Shown in pieces: positions 1 to 9,838 of a DNA stretch of 64,000 nt; position 1 is the first letter of the stretch, and each line of letters opens with the position of its first letter. The stretch comes from an uncultured Pontibacter sp. (GTDB lineage Bacteria; Bacteroidota; Bacteroidia; Cytophagales; Hymenobacteraceae): the NCBI RefSeq assembly GCF_947495565.1, contig NZ_CANLZM010000002.1:248001-312000 (forward strand), read 5' to 3'. The notes under the pieces are model-generated. The model was given only the letters and a program-made list of their open reading frames with translations, was not told where the DNA came from and ran no database searches. A program made the position numbers and the translations under genes.

Positions 1-1052
1 TCTTCACATCCGTATTTATTTCAAGGCTGTTGGTGGAGAGCACGTTTAAGAGAGCCGGTAAACTTTCGTTCTCTTCTGCACTTGCCGGAAAGATGTTCCG
101 CAACATCACTTTTGATGTCATGAAGTACAGAAAGCCTGCTTACGCTTTCTCCCTGTTTATACTTGTGTTCGGTTTTGTAGCAATGGCTATTAAAGGACCA
201 AACCTGGGCGTAGACTTTACAGGTGGCCGCTCTTACGTAATTGAGTTTGACCAGGCCGTTCCTGCTTCTGACGTACGCTCTAACCTGATGGACGACTTCC
301 AGCAGGCAGGTACAGAGGTGAAGACTTTTGGCGCATCGAACCGCGTGAAGGTAATTACCAGCTGGATGGCCGACGACGAAAGCATGGAAGCTGACAACCA
401 GGTAAAAACAGCACTGGAGCAGGGCCTTCAGGAGTACAGCAACCTGAACCCGCAGATCCTGAGCTCCTCTAAAGTTGGCGCCACTATGGCCGACGATATT
501 CAGAACACTGCCCTGATTGCCATATTGCTGGCGCTTGTAGGTATCTTCCTGTACGTGATGATTCGTTTCACGAAGTGGCAGTTCTCGCTGGGTGGCGTAG
601 TAGCCCTCCTGCACGATGCCTTGATGATCATTGCGGTGTTCTCTATCCTGAACCTATTCGGTATCTCTTATGAGATGGACCAGGTGTTTATCGCGGCAGT
701 ACTGACAATCATTGGTTTCTCTATCAACGATACTGTGGTAATTTTTGACCGTGTGCGTGAGTATATGAACGACAACCCGCGTGCAGGCATCAGAGCAGTA
801 GTTAACCCAGCCCTAATCAGCACCTTCAGCCGTACCATCATTACTTCCCTGACATTGTTCCTGGTAGTGGTGATCCTGTTTATCTTCGGTGGTGAGGTAC
901 TACGTGGTTTCTCTCTTGCTATGATCATCGGTGTACTGGCAGGTACTTACTCTTCCCTGTTCATTGCCACACCAATTGTAGTAGATACCACAAAAGACAA
1001 TACAAAGCAACCTGTAGCAGCTACTCCGCAGGTAGCGCAGAAAGTTCGCTAA
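1..1052 (+). CDS. secDF: Protein translocase SecDF, C-terminal part (gene runs in from the left)
   Basis: This is the SecF half of a fused SecDF, the inner-membrane partner of SecYEG that uses the proton motive force to pull exported proteins through. The reading frame is open to the left edge, and the first codons (FTSVFISRL) match the end of the last SecD membrane segment, so the TTG at 30 is not a real start. Visible SecF features are the first membrane segment, the P1-head motif GVDFTGG, and the block of five C-terminal membrane helices with NDTVVIFDRVRE followed by SRTIITSLT. A strong hairpin terminator follows. The SecD half lies outside the window. secA is also present near 58 kb but in a separate transcript. 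Confidence 0.96.
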   Translation, partial: FTSVFISRLLVESTFKRAGKLSFSSALAGKMFRNITFDVMKYRKPAYAFSLFILVFGFVAMAIKGPNLGVDFTGGRSYVIEFDQAVPASDVRSNLMDDFQQAGTEVKTFGASNRVKVITSWMADDESMEADNQVKTALEQGLQEYSNLNPQILSSSKVGATMADDIQNTALIAILLALVGIFLYVMIRFTKWQFSLGGVVALLHDALMIIAVFSILNLFGISYEMDQVFIAAVLTIIGFSINDTVVIFDRVREYMNDNPRAGIRAVVNPALISTFSRTIITSLTLFLVVVILFIFGGEVLRGFSLAMIIGVLAGTYSSLFIATPIVVDTTKDNTKQPVAATPQVAQKVR

Positions 1053-1076
1053 GCAATAGCGGCAACATAAAACAGG

Positions 1077-1108
1077 AAAGCCCGGAGCAAACGCTTCGGG
1101 CTTTTTTG
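1077..1108 (+). terminator. Intrinsic terminator of secDF
   Basis: The arms AAGCCCGgAGC and GCTtCGGGCTT surround a short A-rich loop and are followed by a T run. It lies about 25 bases after the secDF stop. Confidence 0.85.
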
Positions 1109-1165
1109 ATTTGTGGGGAAAGCTTATCCTTTATCTAAGGCTGCGATTTGTACACGTATCGATAC

Positions 1166-1275
1166 TACCGCAAGATTCCATCTTGTGGCTTTTAGCTTGC
1201 AAAAGTATCAACTGAGCAATAAACGCAAGCTGAAAGCTTGTCTCATGGAGAACCACGAGTTGTAAACTCGCGGTA
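1166..1275. repeat. Inverted pair of REP-like palindromes (BIME-like)
   Basis: Two hairpins face each other. The left is CCGCAAGA-ttcca-TCTTGTGG at 1168-1188 and the right is CCACGAGTT-gta-AACTCGCGG at 1253-1273. The outer ends TACCGC and GCGGTA are also complementary, and a third pair (AGCTTGC at 1194-1200, GCAAGCT at 1225-1231) sits between them. This is the architecture of REP doublets mobilised by RAYT (Y1) transposases. No RAYT gene is in the window. The rest of the secDF to nfu gap holds only the two flanking terminators and copies of the AAGTATAA word. Confidence 0.6.
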
Positions 1276-1381
1276 GGTAAGCTTGTTTTATACTTGTGCC
1301 ATAATCGTAGCCTTACCTATGGAGGGCAGTGGCAGCTAATTACAATACCACAGTAAGTTTGTTTCATCCTCCTAAAAACAA

Positions 1382-1411
1382 AAGAGCCAGCCCCTAACGG
1401 AGCTGGCTCTT
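1382..1411 (-). terminator. Intrinsic terminator of the NifU-like gene
   Basis: Arms AAGAGCCAGC and GCTGGCTCTT close a perfect stem. On the minus strand it is followed by a T-rich stretch, and it lies just after the stop of the NifU-like gene. Confidence 0.8.
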
Positions 1412-1434
1412 CTTATACTTTATACTTCAAATGC

Positions 1435-2049
1435 TTAAATAGTTACGCCGTCAGCTACTACTTCTTTTACTTCCGGTACCATACGCTTCAGCAGGTTTTC
1501 GATGCCGGCTTTAAGCGTTACAGTGGCAGATGGGCAGCCGCTGCAAGAACCTTGCAGGTGCACCGTTACCACACCCTCGTTATAAGACTTGAACGTAATG
1601 TTACCGCCATCCTGCTCTACGGCAGGGCGTACATAGTTTTCAAGTAAGTCAATCACTTTCTTAGATATCTCAGCGTCTTCAGCTGATGTCTCGCCGTTTA
1701 CAGCGTCGGTTGGTTGTGCTTTGGCAGCAGAGAAGCCTTCGTTAAAGATTGGCCCGCCTGCCTCTACATAAGACTTCAGAAATGTACGCACCTCCGGAAT
1801 AATCTTTACCCACTCCAGGTCCGTGTTTTTGGTTACAGTAACAAAGTTGCTAGCTATAAACACGCGTGAAACGTAGTCGAAATTGAAAAGCTCCTGTGCT
1901 AGCGGCGACTCCAGTGCGCTCTCCAAATTTGGATAGTCCACGCTCTGGCCGTCAGGCAGCATCTGCACGTTCATCACAAACTTCATCGACTCCGGGTTAG
2001 GGTTAGCCTCTGCGTACACAGAAACCATCTTTTCTTTATTTTCTGTCAT
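1435..2049 (-). CDS. NifU-like iron-sulfur carrier protein (Nfu)
   Basis: Nfu proteins hold a transient [4Fe-4S] cluster at a dimer interface and pass it to apo-enzymes in the cytoplasm. The 204-residue product has an N-terminal Nfu_N-type domain (about residues 10-95, starting VYAEANPNPESMKF) and a C-terminal NifU domain (about 125-200) carrying the cluster-binding CSGC at residues 169-172 in QGSCSGCPSATVTLKAGIE. The start MTENKE has no competing upstream ATG. It is monocistronic, divergent from the antiporter gene, and has its own terminator. No other suf/isc genes are next to it. Confidence 0.93.
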   Translation of the reverse strand: MTENKEKMVSVYAEANPNPESMKFVMNVQMLPDGQSVDYPNLESALESPLAQELFNFDYVSRVFIASNFVTVTKNTDLEWVKIIPEVRTFLKSYVEAGGPIFNEGFSAAKAQPTDAVNGETSAEDAEISKKVIDLLENYVRPAVEQDGGNITFKSYNEGVVTVHLQGSCSGCPSATVTLKAGIENLLKRMVPEVKEVVADGVTI

Positions 2050-2190
2050 GATATTTCGCTATTTAAGGTTAAAACCTGTGGCTAATGCATTAAGTTTCCA
2101 AAATTAGGCATTATTTACGACAAGTGCATGGGTACCTGCTGCTGCTGCTCCATGTAGGTACATATAAACGCGCCCCAACCCTTGACGATC

Positions 2191-2222
2191 TTTAGCATTT
2201 TAGCCCAGAAAATGTATCTTTG
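2191..2222 (+). promoter_or_regulatory. Bacteroidota-type promoter of the antiporter gene
   Basis: TTTAG at 2191-2195 and TATCTTTG at 2215-2222 fit the -33 TTTG / -7 TANNTTTG consensus with 19 bases between. The start codon is 38 bases downstream. This is a pattern match only. Confidence 0.5.
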
Positions 2223-2260
2223 TGCTGCAAGCAAAATTATAAACTGCACTTACCCACACC

Positions 2261-3652
2261 ATGCTAAACAATTTTATACTATTGGTACAGGCTCAGCACG
2301 CCTTACCCATGTTCCTGATCATACCATTCCTGATTCTGATAGGTATGATCGCTGCTGGTCCAATTTTCTTCGGGCATTTCTGGGAGCACAACTATAAAAC
2401 CGTTGCCGTTGTGCTTGGCTTAACTGTGTTGGCTTACTACCTGTTTGTTTTAGGAGACTTCCACATGCCAATACACACCATGGCAGAGTACATAACGTTT
2501 GCGGTACTGCTTAGCTCTCTCTACATTGCGGCAGGCGGTATTTACCTCAATGTAAACACCAACGCTACTCCTGCGGTGAATGTGGCCTTAGTGGCTGTAG
2601 GCGCTATATTGGCAAACTTTATCGGTACAACTGGCGCCTCGCTCCTGCTTATTCGCCCGTTTATCAGGCTGAATGTGCACCGCATAAAACCTTACCAGAT
2701 TGTATTCTTTATTTTTATAGTAAGTAACGCCGGTGGTTTGCTTACACCGCTAGGCGACCCTCCGCTGTTTATCGGCTTTATAAAAGGGGTGCCATTCTTC
2801 TGGACGCTGCAGCACCTGTTTACGCCATGGATACTTTCTATCGCACTGCTTTGCCTGCTTTTCTTCCTGGTTGATCGCCGTAATAAAGAAACAGAATACA
2901 CTCCTCGCCCAGAGGTTGTAGCTAAAATCAACGAGAAAACTGAATTCCTGTTTACCGGCAAGCGTAACCTGTTTTGGCTTGCCATTATAATTGGTGCCGT
3001 ATTCTTAGACCCTAATGTGATAGACGGATTGCCGCACATCTACTATGATGGCGCCAAAATCTCTTTCTTGCGTGAGATCATCCAACTGAGTGCTGCCTTC
3101 CTGTGCTACCGCTTCTCCAGCAAGACGGCTCTGGCCGGCAACCACTTCAACTTCCACCCGATTCTGGAGGTTGTGTTCCTGTTCTTCGGTATCTTCTTTA
3201 CCATGATGCCGGCACTGCAGCTTTCGGCTCAGATTGCTTCATCGCCAGCCTTCGCGCAGTATATCACACCAAACTTCTTATATTGGTCAACGGGTTCGCT
3301 ATCCGGCTTCCTGGACAATGCTCCGACTTATGCTAACTTCCTGTCATTAGCTATGGCTAAATTTGACCTTTCACAGGGCAATGTAGCGGATGTGCGCCAG
3401 TTTGCAGCAGGCACTTCTAGCGCAGGCATCGAAACACTAATTCAGTTAGAAGCCATTTCGCTGGCAGCTGTGCTCTTCGGAGCGTTTACATACATTGGTA
3501 ACGGGCCAAACTTTATGGTGAAAGCCATCGCGGAAAGCGCAGGTATAAAAATGCCTTCTTTCTTCGCTTACATCCTTCGTTTCTCTATCCCGTTCCTGCT
3601 GCCAATCCTGATTCTGGTTTGGTTCCTGGTGGTACACCTCCGTATTTTTTAA
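2261..3652 (+). CDS. Sodium:proton antiporter-like ion transporter (ArsB/NhaD superfamily)
   Basis: This is a 463-residue integral inner-membrane protein with about eleven to twelve hydrophobic segments spread over its length. Family marks include GTTGASLLLIRP near residue 125 and GGLLTPLGDPPLFIGFIKG near residue 165, typical of the citrate/ArsB/NhaD ion transporter superfamily, in which Bacteroidota members are usually called sodium:proton antiporters. A second helical half ends with a conserved GNGPNFMVKAIAE segment. The likely role is Na+ or pH homeostasis by proton exchange. The exact substrate cannot be read from sequence. It is a single-gene unit with a good promoter and a very strong terminator. 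Confidence 0.85.
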   Translation: MLNNFILLVQAQHALPMFLIIPFLILIGMIAAGPIFFGHFWEHNYKTVAVVLGLTVLAYYLFVLGDFHMPIHTMAEYITFAVLLSSLYIAAGGIYLNVNTNATPAVNVALVAVGAILANFIGTTGASLLLIRPFIRLNVHRIKPYQIVFFIFIVSNAGGLLTPLGDPPLFIGFIKGVPFFWTLQHLFTPWILSIALLCLLFFLVDRRNKETEYTPRPEVVAKINEKTEFLFTGKRNLFWLAIIIGAVFLDPNVIDGLPHIYYDGAKISFLREIIQLSAAFLCYRFSSKTALAGNHFNFHPILEVVFLFFGIFFTMMPALQLSAQIASSPAFAQYITPNFLYWSTGSLSGFLDNAPTYANFLSLAMAKFDLSQGNVADVRQFAAGTSSAGIETLIQLEAISLAAVLFGAFTYIGNGPNFMVKAIAESAGIKMPSFFAYILRFSIPFLLPILILVWFLVVHLRIF

Positions 3653-3663
3653 ACAAAACTTAT

Positions 3664-3708
3664 AAGCATAAAGGCCGCCTTTGCTATGCAAGGGCGGCCT
3701 TTATGCTT
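3664..3708 (+). terminator. Strong intrinsic terminator after the antiporter gene
   Basis: The long inverted repeat AAGCATAAAGGCCGCC / GGGCGGCCTTTATGCTT is GC-rich at its tip. The roughly 200 bases that follow are AT-rich and hold no feature I can support. Confidence 0.85.
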
Positions 3709-3906
3709 TATGTCAGTACCCAATTGAGCCTTTTTTTCTGCTGTGTATTATACTTACTAACAAACACTGCTGCCTGCAGCAATGCCTCAACAAACTGCTT
3801 TAGCAATAAAATTATATATAGTTGCGTTTCAATATTTATATATTGAAAAGTGCGTTTCTTTTATCCGCAGTACTCAAGATGCACCTACCATAAGCTATGA
3901 AAAACT

Positions 3907-4584
3907 ATGACGCCACTGATCAGAAACCTTATTGCTATACTTTTGCCTCTGATGTTTCTGCTGCCAGAGCAGGCAAAAGCACAGGAACAGAAACAGGTAG
4001 TAGTGCAGCTGTCGGGTATGGTGGTGGCGGGAGATAGTGCAGCAGGTTTGACAGGCGTTGCCGTATTTGTGCCGCAAACCACACGTGGCACCTACACAAA
4101 TCCGAAAGGTTTCTTTTCGCTGCCGGTGCTGCCCGGCGACAGCGTGGTAGTAGCCGCACTGGGCTATCAGAAACAGTACCTGCTCATTCCTGACAACTTT
4201 ACCGGCAACAGCTATTCCACACTTTTACAGCTGCTAGAGAGCCCAATGGAGCTGCCTACTGTAAACGTGATGCCGTGGGCAACTGAGCGCGAACTTAGAG
4301 AAGCGGTCTCTAAGGTTAACTTGCCCAAGGAGCCAAAACCAGAGGTAGACCTGGGGCCGCTGGAGGAGAAAGACCTTACAAAAATGCGCGCCATGGATGG
4401 AGAGGCTAACGCAAAGTATGGCCTGCAGCAGACAATGCGCCAACAGCAGCGCCGCTACATGGTGCCCAGCGATGTGAACCTGCTTGGTATCCCGATCGGC
4501 AGCAAAAAGAAAAAGGCCTCCCGCGCAAGTATAAAACGCTCGAGAGACCTTGTTAAAGATCAGGAAACCAAACCCAAAGACTGA
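3907..4584 (+). CDS. Secreted carboxypeptidase-regulatory-like domain protein
   Basis: The 225-residue product starts with a signal peptide (residues 1-26, ending EQAKAQ). A carboxypeptidase-regulatory-like beta-sandwich follows (about 35-115), containing LTGVAVFVPQTTRGTYTNPK and VVVAALGYQKQYL, the fold found at the N-terminus of many Bacteroidota TonB receptors. Here it stands alone with a charged C-terminal tail ending in lysine-rich segments (KKKKASRASIKR). It is likely periplasmic or outer-membrane associated, but its function is unknown. It ends two bases from the end of aroC, which converges on it, leaving no room for a terminator. Confidence 0.8.
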   Translation: MTPLIRNLIAILLPLMFLLPEQAKAQEQKQVVVQLSGMVVAGDSAAGLTGVAVFVPQTTRGTYTNPKGFFSLPVLPGDSVVVAALGYQKQYLLIPDNFTGNSYSTLLQLLESPMELPTVNVMPWATERELREAVSKVNLPKEPKPEVDLGPLEEKDLTKMRAMDGEANAKYGLQQTMRQQQRRYMVPSDVNLLGIPIGSKKKKASRASIKRSRDLVKDQETKPKD

Positions 4585-4586
4585 AT

Positions 4587-5666
4587 TTATACTTTGTTTA
4601 CCTTCTGGCGCAGCAGGAAATCCGCGATAACCAATGCGGCCATGGCATCTACGATAGGCACAGCCCGGGGAAGCACGCAGGGGTCGTGGCGGCCTTTGCC
4701 TTGCAGCGTAATCTCCTCGCCGGCGTCGTTTATGGTTGTCTGGGGCTGCAAAATGGTGGCTACCGGTTTAAAAGCTACGTTAAAGTAAATATCCTGCCCG
4801 TTACTGATACCACCCTGTATGCCACCGGAATTGTTGGTGCGGGTACGAATATCCCCCTGCTCATCGGTATAAAACTGATCGTTATGCTCCGAACCATGCA
4901 TTTTTACGCCTTCAAAACCACTGCCGTACTCAAAGCCTTTCACGGCGTTTATACTTAGCATGGCCTTGCCTAGCTCAGCGTGCAGCTTGTCAAAAACGGG
5001 CTCTCCTAGGCCAGCGGGCACTCCTTTTACAACGCAGCTCACTACACCACCAATGGTATCTAGGTTATCGCGTGCCTGCTCCACCACGCCAATCATACGG
5101 GCAGCCGTTTTACCGTCGGGGCAACGTACTTTGTTGGAGTCTACCTGGCTCAGGTCAAGCTTGTAGTATGGTTTGCGCAGTTTTATACTTCCCACCTGCG
5201 ATACATAACCATGCACCGTAATGCCGTAGTGCTGCAGCAGTTTAGCCGCCAGTGCGCCTGCCGCCACACGTGCCACTGTCTCGCGGGCAGAGCTACGCCC
5301 GCCGCCACGGTAATCGCGGGTGCCATACTTGGCTGTGTAAGTATAATCTGCGTGTGAGGGGCGGAAAGCGTGCTCTACATGGCTATAGTCGTGGCTGTGC
5401 TGGTCTTTGTTGTTTACTACCATGGCTATGGGCGTGCCCGTTGTCTTACCCTCAAACACGCCGGAAAGGATGGTTACTTTGTCCTCCTCTTTTCGGGGAG
5501 TGGTAATATCGGATTGGCCGGGGCGGCGGCGGTCCAGCGCATGCTGTATCTCTTCTATCGAAATTTCCAGACCGGCCGGGCAGCCATCCACTATCACACC
5601 TACTGCCGCACCATGCGACTCGCCAAAGGTTGTTATCTTAAAAAGCTTTCCGTAGGAGTTGCTCAT
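4587..5666 (-). CDS. aroC: Chorismate synthase
   Basis: This enzyme makes chorismate from 5-enolpyruvylshikimate 3-phosphate, the last shared step of aromatic amino acid synthesis, with reduced FMN as cofactor. The 359 residues match the family length. The N-terminus reads [14 protein letters not shown], followed by [29 protein letters not shown] and [18 protein letters not shown], all signature chorismate synthase motifs, and the C-terminal [21 protein letters not shown]. Its start is four bases after the batD stop, so it is probably co-transcribed with batD. Its stop codon TAA is the last three bases of a copy of the AAGTATAA word. Confidence 0.98.
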   Translation of the reverse strand: MSNSYGKLFKITTFGESHGAAVGVIVDGCPAGLEISIEEIQHALDRRRPGQSDITTPRKEEDKVTILSGVFEGKTTGTPIAMVVNNKDQHSHDYSHVEHAFRPSHADYTYTAKYGTRDYRGGGRSSARETVARVAAGALAAKLLQHYGITVHGYVSQVGSIKLRKPYYKLDLSQVDSNKVRCPDGKTAARMIGVVEQARDNLDTIGGVVSCVVKGVPAGLGEPVFDKLHAELGKAMLSINAVKGFEYGSGFEGVKMHGSEHNDQFYTDEQGDIRTRTNNSGGIQGGISNGQDIYFNVAFKPVATILQPQTTINDAGEEITLQGKGRHDPCVLPRAVPIVDAMAALVIADFLLRQKVNKV

Positions 5667-5670
5667 ATTG

Positions 5671-7113
5671 TTATCGTTTAATAAATATAAACGCTGATAC
5701 AGCTAACAGCACCAGCAGAATAATATTGGTGTAACGCTTTACTTCGTTTAGCAGGTGCAGGCTCTCCAGCGTGTTGTCCTCGTTGTTGATGATATTATAA
5801 AACGTGCCTAAATCCCGCGACAGCACAAGCGCGTCGTTATCTGGGGCACCTGTTATTTGTACCCGTGATGTGGGGCGCAACGTGTCGTAAGCTGCCGTAG
5901 TGGGGTTAAAGTATACCCATTGCAGCACTTGCCCCATATCGTAGATGCCGGGCTCACGCGCAACCACTGCATATGTAAAATTCTTAGAGCCCATTACTTG
6001 GCCCGCTCGCCTTGTAATATCCTGTTGCACATCCGGTGGATAAAACTCCAGCCCCGGCGGCAGGTTGGGCGACGGCGGCATAATGGCTGCCAGGTTGCCT
6101 GTCCCCTCTACCTGAAAGGTATAGTTAAAAGTCTTATTTACGGGCACCACTTCTTTTGCCAGCTGCTCCTGCAGGCGGTAATCGCCGACGGGCACTACAT
6201 CGCGCAGCGGATGCGGGGGCAACTCTTTCACCTGCACCTCCCGTGGCCTGGAGAAGAATGTTTTAAAACCCTCCTGCCTATCCTGGGTGAGCAGTGTCGG
6301 GTTTTTAGCTACTTTATACTTTATCATCTGGAGTTGCAGCTGCGGAAATGATAGAGATTTTGCCGTGATAGGATACAGTACCGCCTCGTATAGCTTAAAG
6401 CGCAGGTATGGCTCCCCCTGCACCGTTACGTTTTCAGGGGTTATCTCCGTAAAGTCAAAGGTTTCTTCCCATACATGCGACTGCTTCAGCTGCCGCAGAA
6501 TGCCGTTTATCTGATTGGCGAAGTCGTAGAAATCAAGCAGGCGCTGGTCTTGCTCAGCCAGGTAAAAGTACAAAACTACGTTCACGTCCTCTCCCACAAA
6601 TATTTCGTTTTTGTTGGTGTACAGCGTCAGGAAGGCATTATCGTCTTTGTCTATAAACTCTACCTCCTGCTCTGGCTGGGGCTGCTCCTCTTCCGCTACA
6701 ATCATATCTGGCGGCAGGTTAGCGTCCTGCGGCACATCGGTCTGCAGCTCGGTCACGTTTATCTCCATACCCTCCGACTGCAGTGTCTGCCCGTTTACCT
6801 TCATCGTGAAAGGCTTTAAAGTATAATTCCCTTTATCTAAGGCGGCATAATTCTGTGTGATGGTAAGGATAGTGGTGGTGGTGCCTCCGGTGATGATGGT
6901 TTTGGTGGATGAGTATTTGTTGCTTTTCTTAAAACCCTCGATTTCGGGGAAGGAAGTATACTCTTGCAGCTGCTGGTTTTGCAGCCGTACCGAGATGGTG
7001 TAGTACTGATTCAGGGGCAGCGAACTCTTACCCAGCTCAATAGCGATCTGCTGCGCCAGGCCGGGCACAAGCAGCGTTAAGCAAAGTATAAGGGTAAGGG
7101 CTAAAGCTCGCAT
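5671..7113 (-). CDS. batD: BatD family protein (short form)
   Basis: BatD belongs to the Bat (Bacteroides aerotolerance) set, which normally includes a MoxR ATPase, a DUF58 protein and VWA proteins BatA/BatB. The chosen start gives 480 residues beginning [21 protein letters not shown], a clean signal peptide. An in-frame start at 7188 would add 25 polar residues and is unlikely. The body contains repeated beta-rich domains with the conserved [13 protein letters not shown] and FPEIEGF segments and ends in one membrane helix ([16 protein letters not shown]). It is shorter than the usual 550-600 residues and lies beside aroC, away from any other bat gene. A moxR gene is present at 28 kb. Confidence 0.8.
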   Translation of the reverse strand: MRALALTLILCLTLLVPGLAQQIAIELGKSSLPLNQYYTISVRLQNQQLQEYTSFPEIEGFKKSNKYSSTKTIITGGTTTTILTITQNYAALDKGNYTLKPFTMKVNGQTLQSEGMEINVTELQTDVPQDANLPPDMIVAEEEQPQPEQEVEFIDKDDNAFLTLYTNKNEIFVGEDVNVVLYFYLAEQDQRLLDFYDFANQINGILRQLKQSHVWEETFDFTEITPENVTVQGEPYLRFKLYEAVLYPITAKSLSFPQLQLQMIKYKVAKNPTLLTQDRQEGFKTFFSRPREVQVKELPPHPLRDVVPVGDYRLQEQLAKEVVPVNKTFNYTFQVEGTGNLAAIMPPSPNLPPGLEFYPPDVQQDITRRAGQVMGSKNFTYAVVAREPGIYDMGQVLQWVYFNPTTAAYDTLRPTSRVQITGAPDNDALVLSRDLGTFYNIINNEDNTLESLHLLNEVKRYTNIILLVLLAVSAFIFIKR

Positions 7114-7463
7114 GATTTTGACCGCTTCGTTGCGGCTATCGTCCTGAGGTACAAAGGGCAAATTTAATACTTTTTTTGTTGGAAGCACGTTGTAATCGCA
7201 GAGGCGGGCTTTGCTAAGAAATAGGCATTGATTGCATTGTAATCCACATTTCCATATCGGCAGAGCAATATTTTACTTAACGTTTCAGCAACTGGCGTTA
7301 GTGTGTTTTGCTAATCTTCCTGCTTTGCCCGCCTTAGCTTTAGCTCGGCATCACATTATATTTTTGCAATAATTTTAAACATTTTAAGTATATTTAATAT
7401 AAATAAAACGTGATAGCAGCACCAAAAAAAACCTTTACCGTAAGTATAACCAGATTACCAAAA

Positions 7464-7676
7464 ATGGCTTACTATTTACCCAAAATGCTGGAATACGTTA
7501 AAACAATCTTAGTGAAGGTTAGCTTCGATAAGATGTTATTTGAGAAGGAGCTGCGTAAGGCTTTTAAAGTACTCATGAGAGAGGAAATTGAGCAACTAAA
7601 GCAATGGTGCTACAATCAGTTCTCAGGTGTTTACCTGATAATCCTTAACCGCGTTTTTCTAAAGCACCAAGTGTGA
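7464..7676 (+). CDS. Small conserved hypothetical protein
   Basis: This is a basic protein of about 70 residues, starting MAYYLPKMLEYVKTILVKVS and containing FDKMLFEKELRKAF and EEIEQLKQWCYNQF. Small proteins of this type (VKTILxKVSFD..LFEKELRKA) recur in Hymenobacter and Pontibacter genomes. Their role is not known. A GTG at 7410 or an ATG at 7485 are alternative starts. I prefer 7464 because the family similarity I recognise begins just after it. It ends three bases from the end of queG, which converges on it. The roughly 350 bases upstream are AT-rich and include a possible -7 box TATTTTTG at 7359-7366. Confidence 0.65.
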   Translation: MAYYLPKMLEYVKTILVKVSFDKMLFEKELRKAFKVLMREEIEQLKQWCYNQFSGVYLIILNRVFLKHQV

Positions 7677-7679
7677 TCT

Positions 7680-8657
7680 TTATTCCTCTTCCGGGTTTTC
7701 TTGCACAAAGCGGATATTGCGCACCAGTCCGTTATAGCCGGTGCGCTTTACCGCTGACTTCTTAAACAGCTGCGAAAACACTTCGTGTGTCAGTTCCTGC
7801 CAATCATTTTTCTGGAGGTGCTTCAGATCAGGGTGTGCCGCAAAGGCTGGCTCGTTGTGGGGTTTGCTGAATCGGTTCCAGGGACATACGTCCTGACAAA
7901 TGTCGCAGCCGAAGACCCAGTTCCCGAACTTACCATGCATCTCCTGCGGCAGCTGGTCTTTTAGCTCTATGGTGAAGTATGAAATGCATTTGCTGCCGTC
8001 TACTACGTAAGGCTCTGTGATGGCTCCGGTCGGGCAGGCATCCAAACAACGGGTGCAGGAGCCGCAGTAGTCTTTTATCGGGCCGTCATACTCCAGGTCT
8101 AAGTCTATAATCAGCTCCGCGATGAAGTAGAAGCTGCCAACCTGTGGTGTAATCAGGTTTGAGTTTTTGCCCATCCAGCCCAATCCGCTTTTTTTAGCCC
8201 AGGCTTTATCCATCACCGGCGCGGAGTCTACGAAGCAGCGGCCGCCTACCTCTCCTATCTCTTCATTGATATAAGCCAGCAGTGTTTTCAGCTTGTCTTT
8301 TATCACAAAATGATAATCGGTGCCATACGCATACTTCGAGATTTTGTAGGTATCCTCCTCCTGCTGCTGGTTCTCTTTTTCGGGGAAGTAGTTGAGAAGT
8401 AACGACACCACTGATTTGGCTCCGTCCACGAGCAGGCGCGGGTCCAGGCGCTTATCGAAGTGGTTCTCCATATAATGCATCTGTCCGTGCATGTTCTGGT
8501 TGAGCCAACGCTCCAGCCGGGGCGCCTCCTCCTCCAGAAAATCCGCTTTGGAAATGCCGCAGTACATAAAGCCCAGCTCCTGCGCCTTTTGTTTAATCAG
8601 GTGTGTATGTTTCTCTTTGCTCAATTTATACGTTGGCTTATACTTCAGTCTCAACAA
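7680..8657 (-). CDS. queG: Epoxyqueuosine reductase
   Basis: QueG performs the last step of queuosine synthesis, reducing epoxyqueuosine to queuosine in tRNA with cobalamin and two [4Fe-4S] clusters. The 325-residue protein shows both cluster motifs, [16 protein letters not shown] and [13 protein letters not shown], and the N-terminal vitamin-B12-binding domain with [14 protein letters not shown] and [19 protein letters not shown]. The C-terminus is of usual length without HEAT repeats. ruvB lies 137 bases upstream on the same strand. Other queuosine genes are not in the window. Confidence 0.96.
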   Translation of the reverse strand: MLRLKYKPTYKLSKEKHTHLIKQKAQELGFMYCGISKADFLEEEAPRLERWLNQNMHGQMHYMENHFDKRLDPRLLVDGAKSVVSLLLNYFPEKENQQQEEDTYKISKYAYGTDYHFVIKDKLKTLLAYINEEIGEVGGRCFVDSAPVMDKAWAKKSGLGWMGKNSNLITPQVGSFYFIAELIIDLDLEYDGPIKDYCGSCTRCLDACPTGAITEPYVVDGSKCISYFTIELKDQLPQEMHGKFGNWVFGCDICQDVCPWNRFSKPHNEPAFAAHPDLKHLQKNDWQELTHEVFSQLFKKSAVKRTGYNGLVRNIRFVQENPEEE

Positions 8658-8794
8658 AAGTAAGGCAAAATAAATCCAACGGCAGGTTTTAACGGCGTTT
8701 TATACTTGCAGTCCCGTGTAAGAGCCCACCTAAGTTACTATTTTTAATCAGTTTAAGAGATGGTCGCTTTAGCCAGAAACACAAATAGCTTAAT

Positions 8795-9838
8795 TTATTC
8801 GGGTTGGTTAAAAAGTCCACCAGAAGCAATTTCCTGTGGCGGAATTTTACCCATGTGGCGATAAGCTAACTCAGTAGCCTCGCGGCCACGGGCTGTGCGC
8901 TTAATATAGCCCTCCTGTATCAAAAAGGGTTCGTATACTTCCTCAATCGTTTCAGACTCTTCGCCGCAAGCAGTGGCAATAGTTGTTAGGCCCACAGGAC
9001 CGCCTTTAAACTTGTCGATGATGGTGAGCAGGATGCGGTTGTCCATATCATCAAGGCCGTTGTGGTCCACGTCCAGCGCGTTCAGGGCAAACTTGGCAAT
9101 GTCTACTGTAATCGTCCCATCACCCTTTACCTGGGCAAAGTCGCGGGTGCGGCGCAGCAGGTTGTTAGCAATACGCGGCGTACCACGGCTACGGCGGGCA
9201 ATCTCGAAAGCTGCATCCTCGTGTATAGGTGCGCCTAATAGCATTGACGAACGCTTTACGATGGAGCGAAGCAGTTCGGCATCGTAATACTCCAGGCGTG
9301 AGTTAATGCTGAAACGGGCGCGTAACGGCGCTGTAAGCAAGCCCGAGCGGGTGGTAGCACCTATCAGCGTAAATGGGTTTAGGCTGATCTGCACGGAACG
9401 GGCATTGGGGCCCGAATCGAGCATGATATCGATCTTGTAATCTTCCATGGCCGAGTACAGGTACTCCTCCACCACCGGATTGAGGCGGTGAATCTCATCG
9501 ATAAACAGCACATCGTTCGTCTCCAGATTGGTGAGCAGGCCTGCTAAATCGCTGGGCTTATCGAGCACCGGCCCGGAAGTCATTTTGATGCCTGCATCCA
9601 GCTCAGAGGCAATAATATGCGAGAGCGTAGTTTTACCCAATCCCGGAGGTCCGTGCAGCAGCACGTGGTCCAGTGCCTCGCCACGGCGCTTGGCTGCCAG
9701 TACAAATATTTTCAGGTTCTCCACCACTTTGTCCTGCCCCGCAAAATCACGGAAGCTGAGCGGGCGAAGGGCCTTGTCTATGTCCTTTTCGGCCGGCGTC
9801 ATGTAATCGTTATCGCCGGTGAGATAATCTTCTCTCAT
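8795..9838 (-). CDS. ruvB: Holliday junction branch migration helicase RuvB
   Basis: RuvB is the hexameric AAA+ motor that drives branch migration of Holliday junctions with RuvA. The 347-residue product has the family N-terminus [19 protein letters not shown], Walker [10 protein letters not shown] at residues 63-71, Walker [11 protein letters not shown], sensor region [17 protein letters not shown] and the C-terminal winged helix ending in [13 protein letters not shown] copy of AAGTATAA sits directly next to the start codon (9839-9846). recA lies 23 kb away. Confidence 0.98.
   Translation of the reverse strand: MREDYLTGDNDYMTPAEKDIDKALRPLSFRDFAGQDKVVENLKIFVLAAKRRGEALDHVLLHGPPGLGKTTLSHIIASELDAGIKMTSGPVLDKPSDLAGLLTNLETNDVLFIDEIHRLNPVVEEYLYSAMEDYKIDIMLDSGPNARSVQISLNPFTLIGATTRSGLLTAPLRARFSINSRLEYYDAELLRSIVKRSSMLLGAPIHEDAAFEIARRSRGTPRIANNLLRRTRDFAQVKGDGTITVDIAKFALNALDVDHNGLDDMDNRILLTIIDKFKGGPVGLTTIATACGEESETIEEVYEPFLIQEGYIKRTARGREATELAYRHMGKIPPQEIASGGLFNQPE

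Noticed and set aside
2182..2397. 71-residue plus-strand frame before the antiporter
   Set aside because: It overlaps the promoter and the start of the antiporter gene in another frame and has no homologous look.
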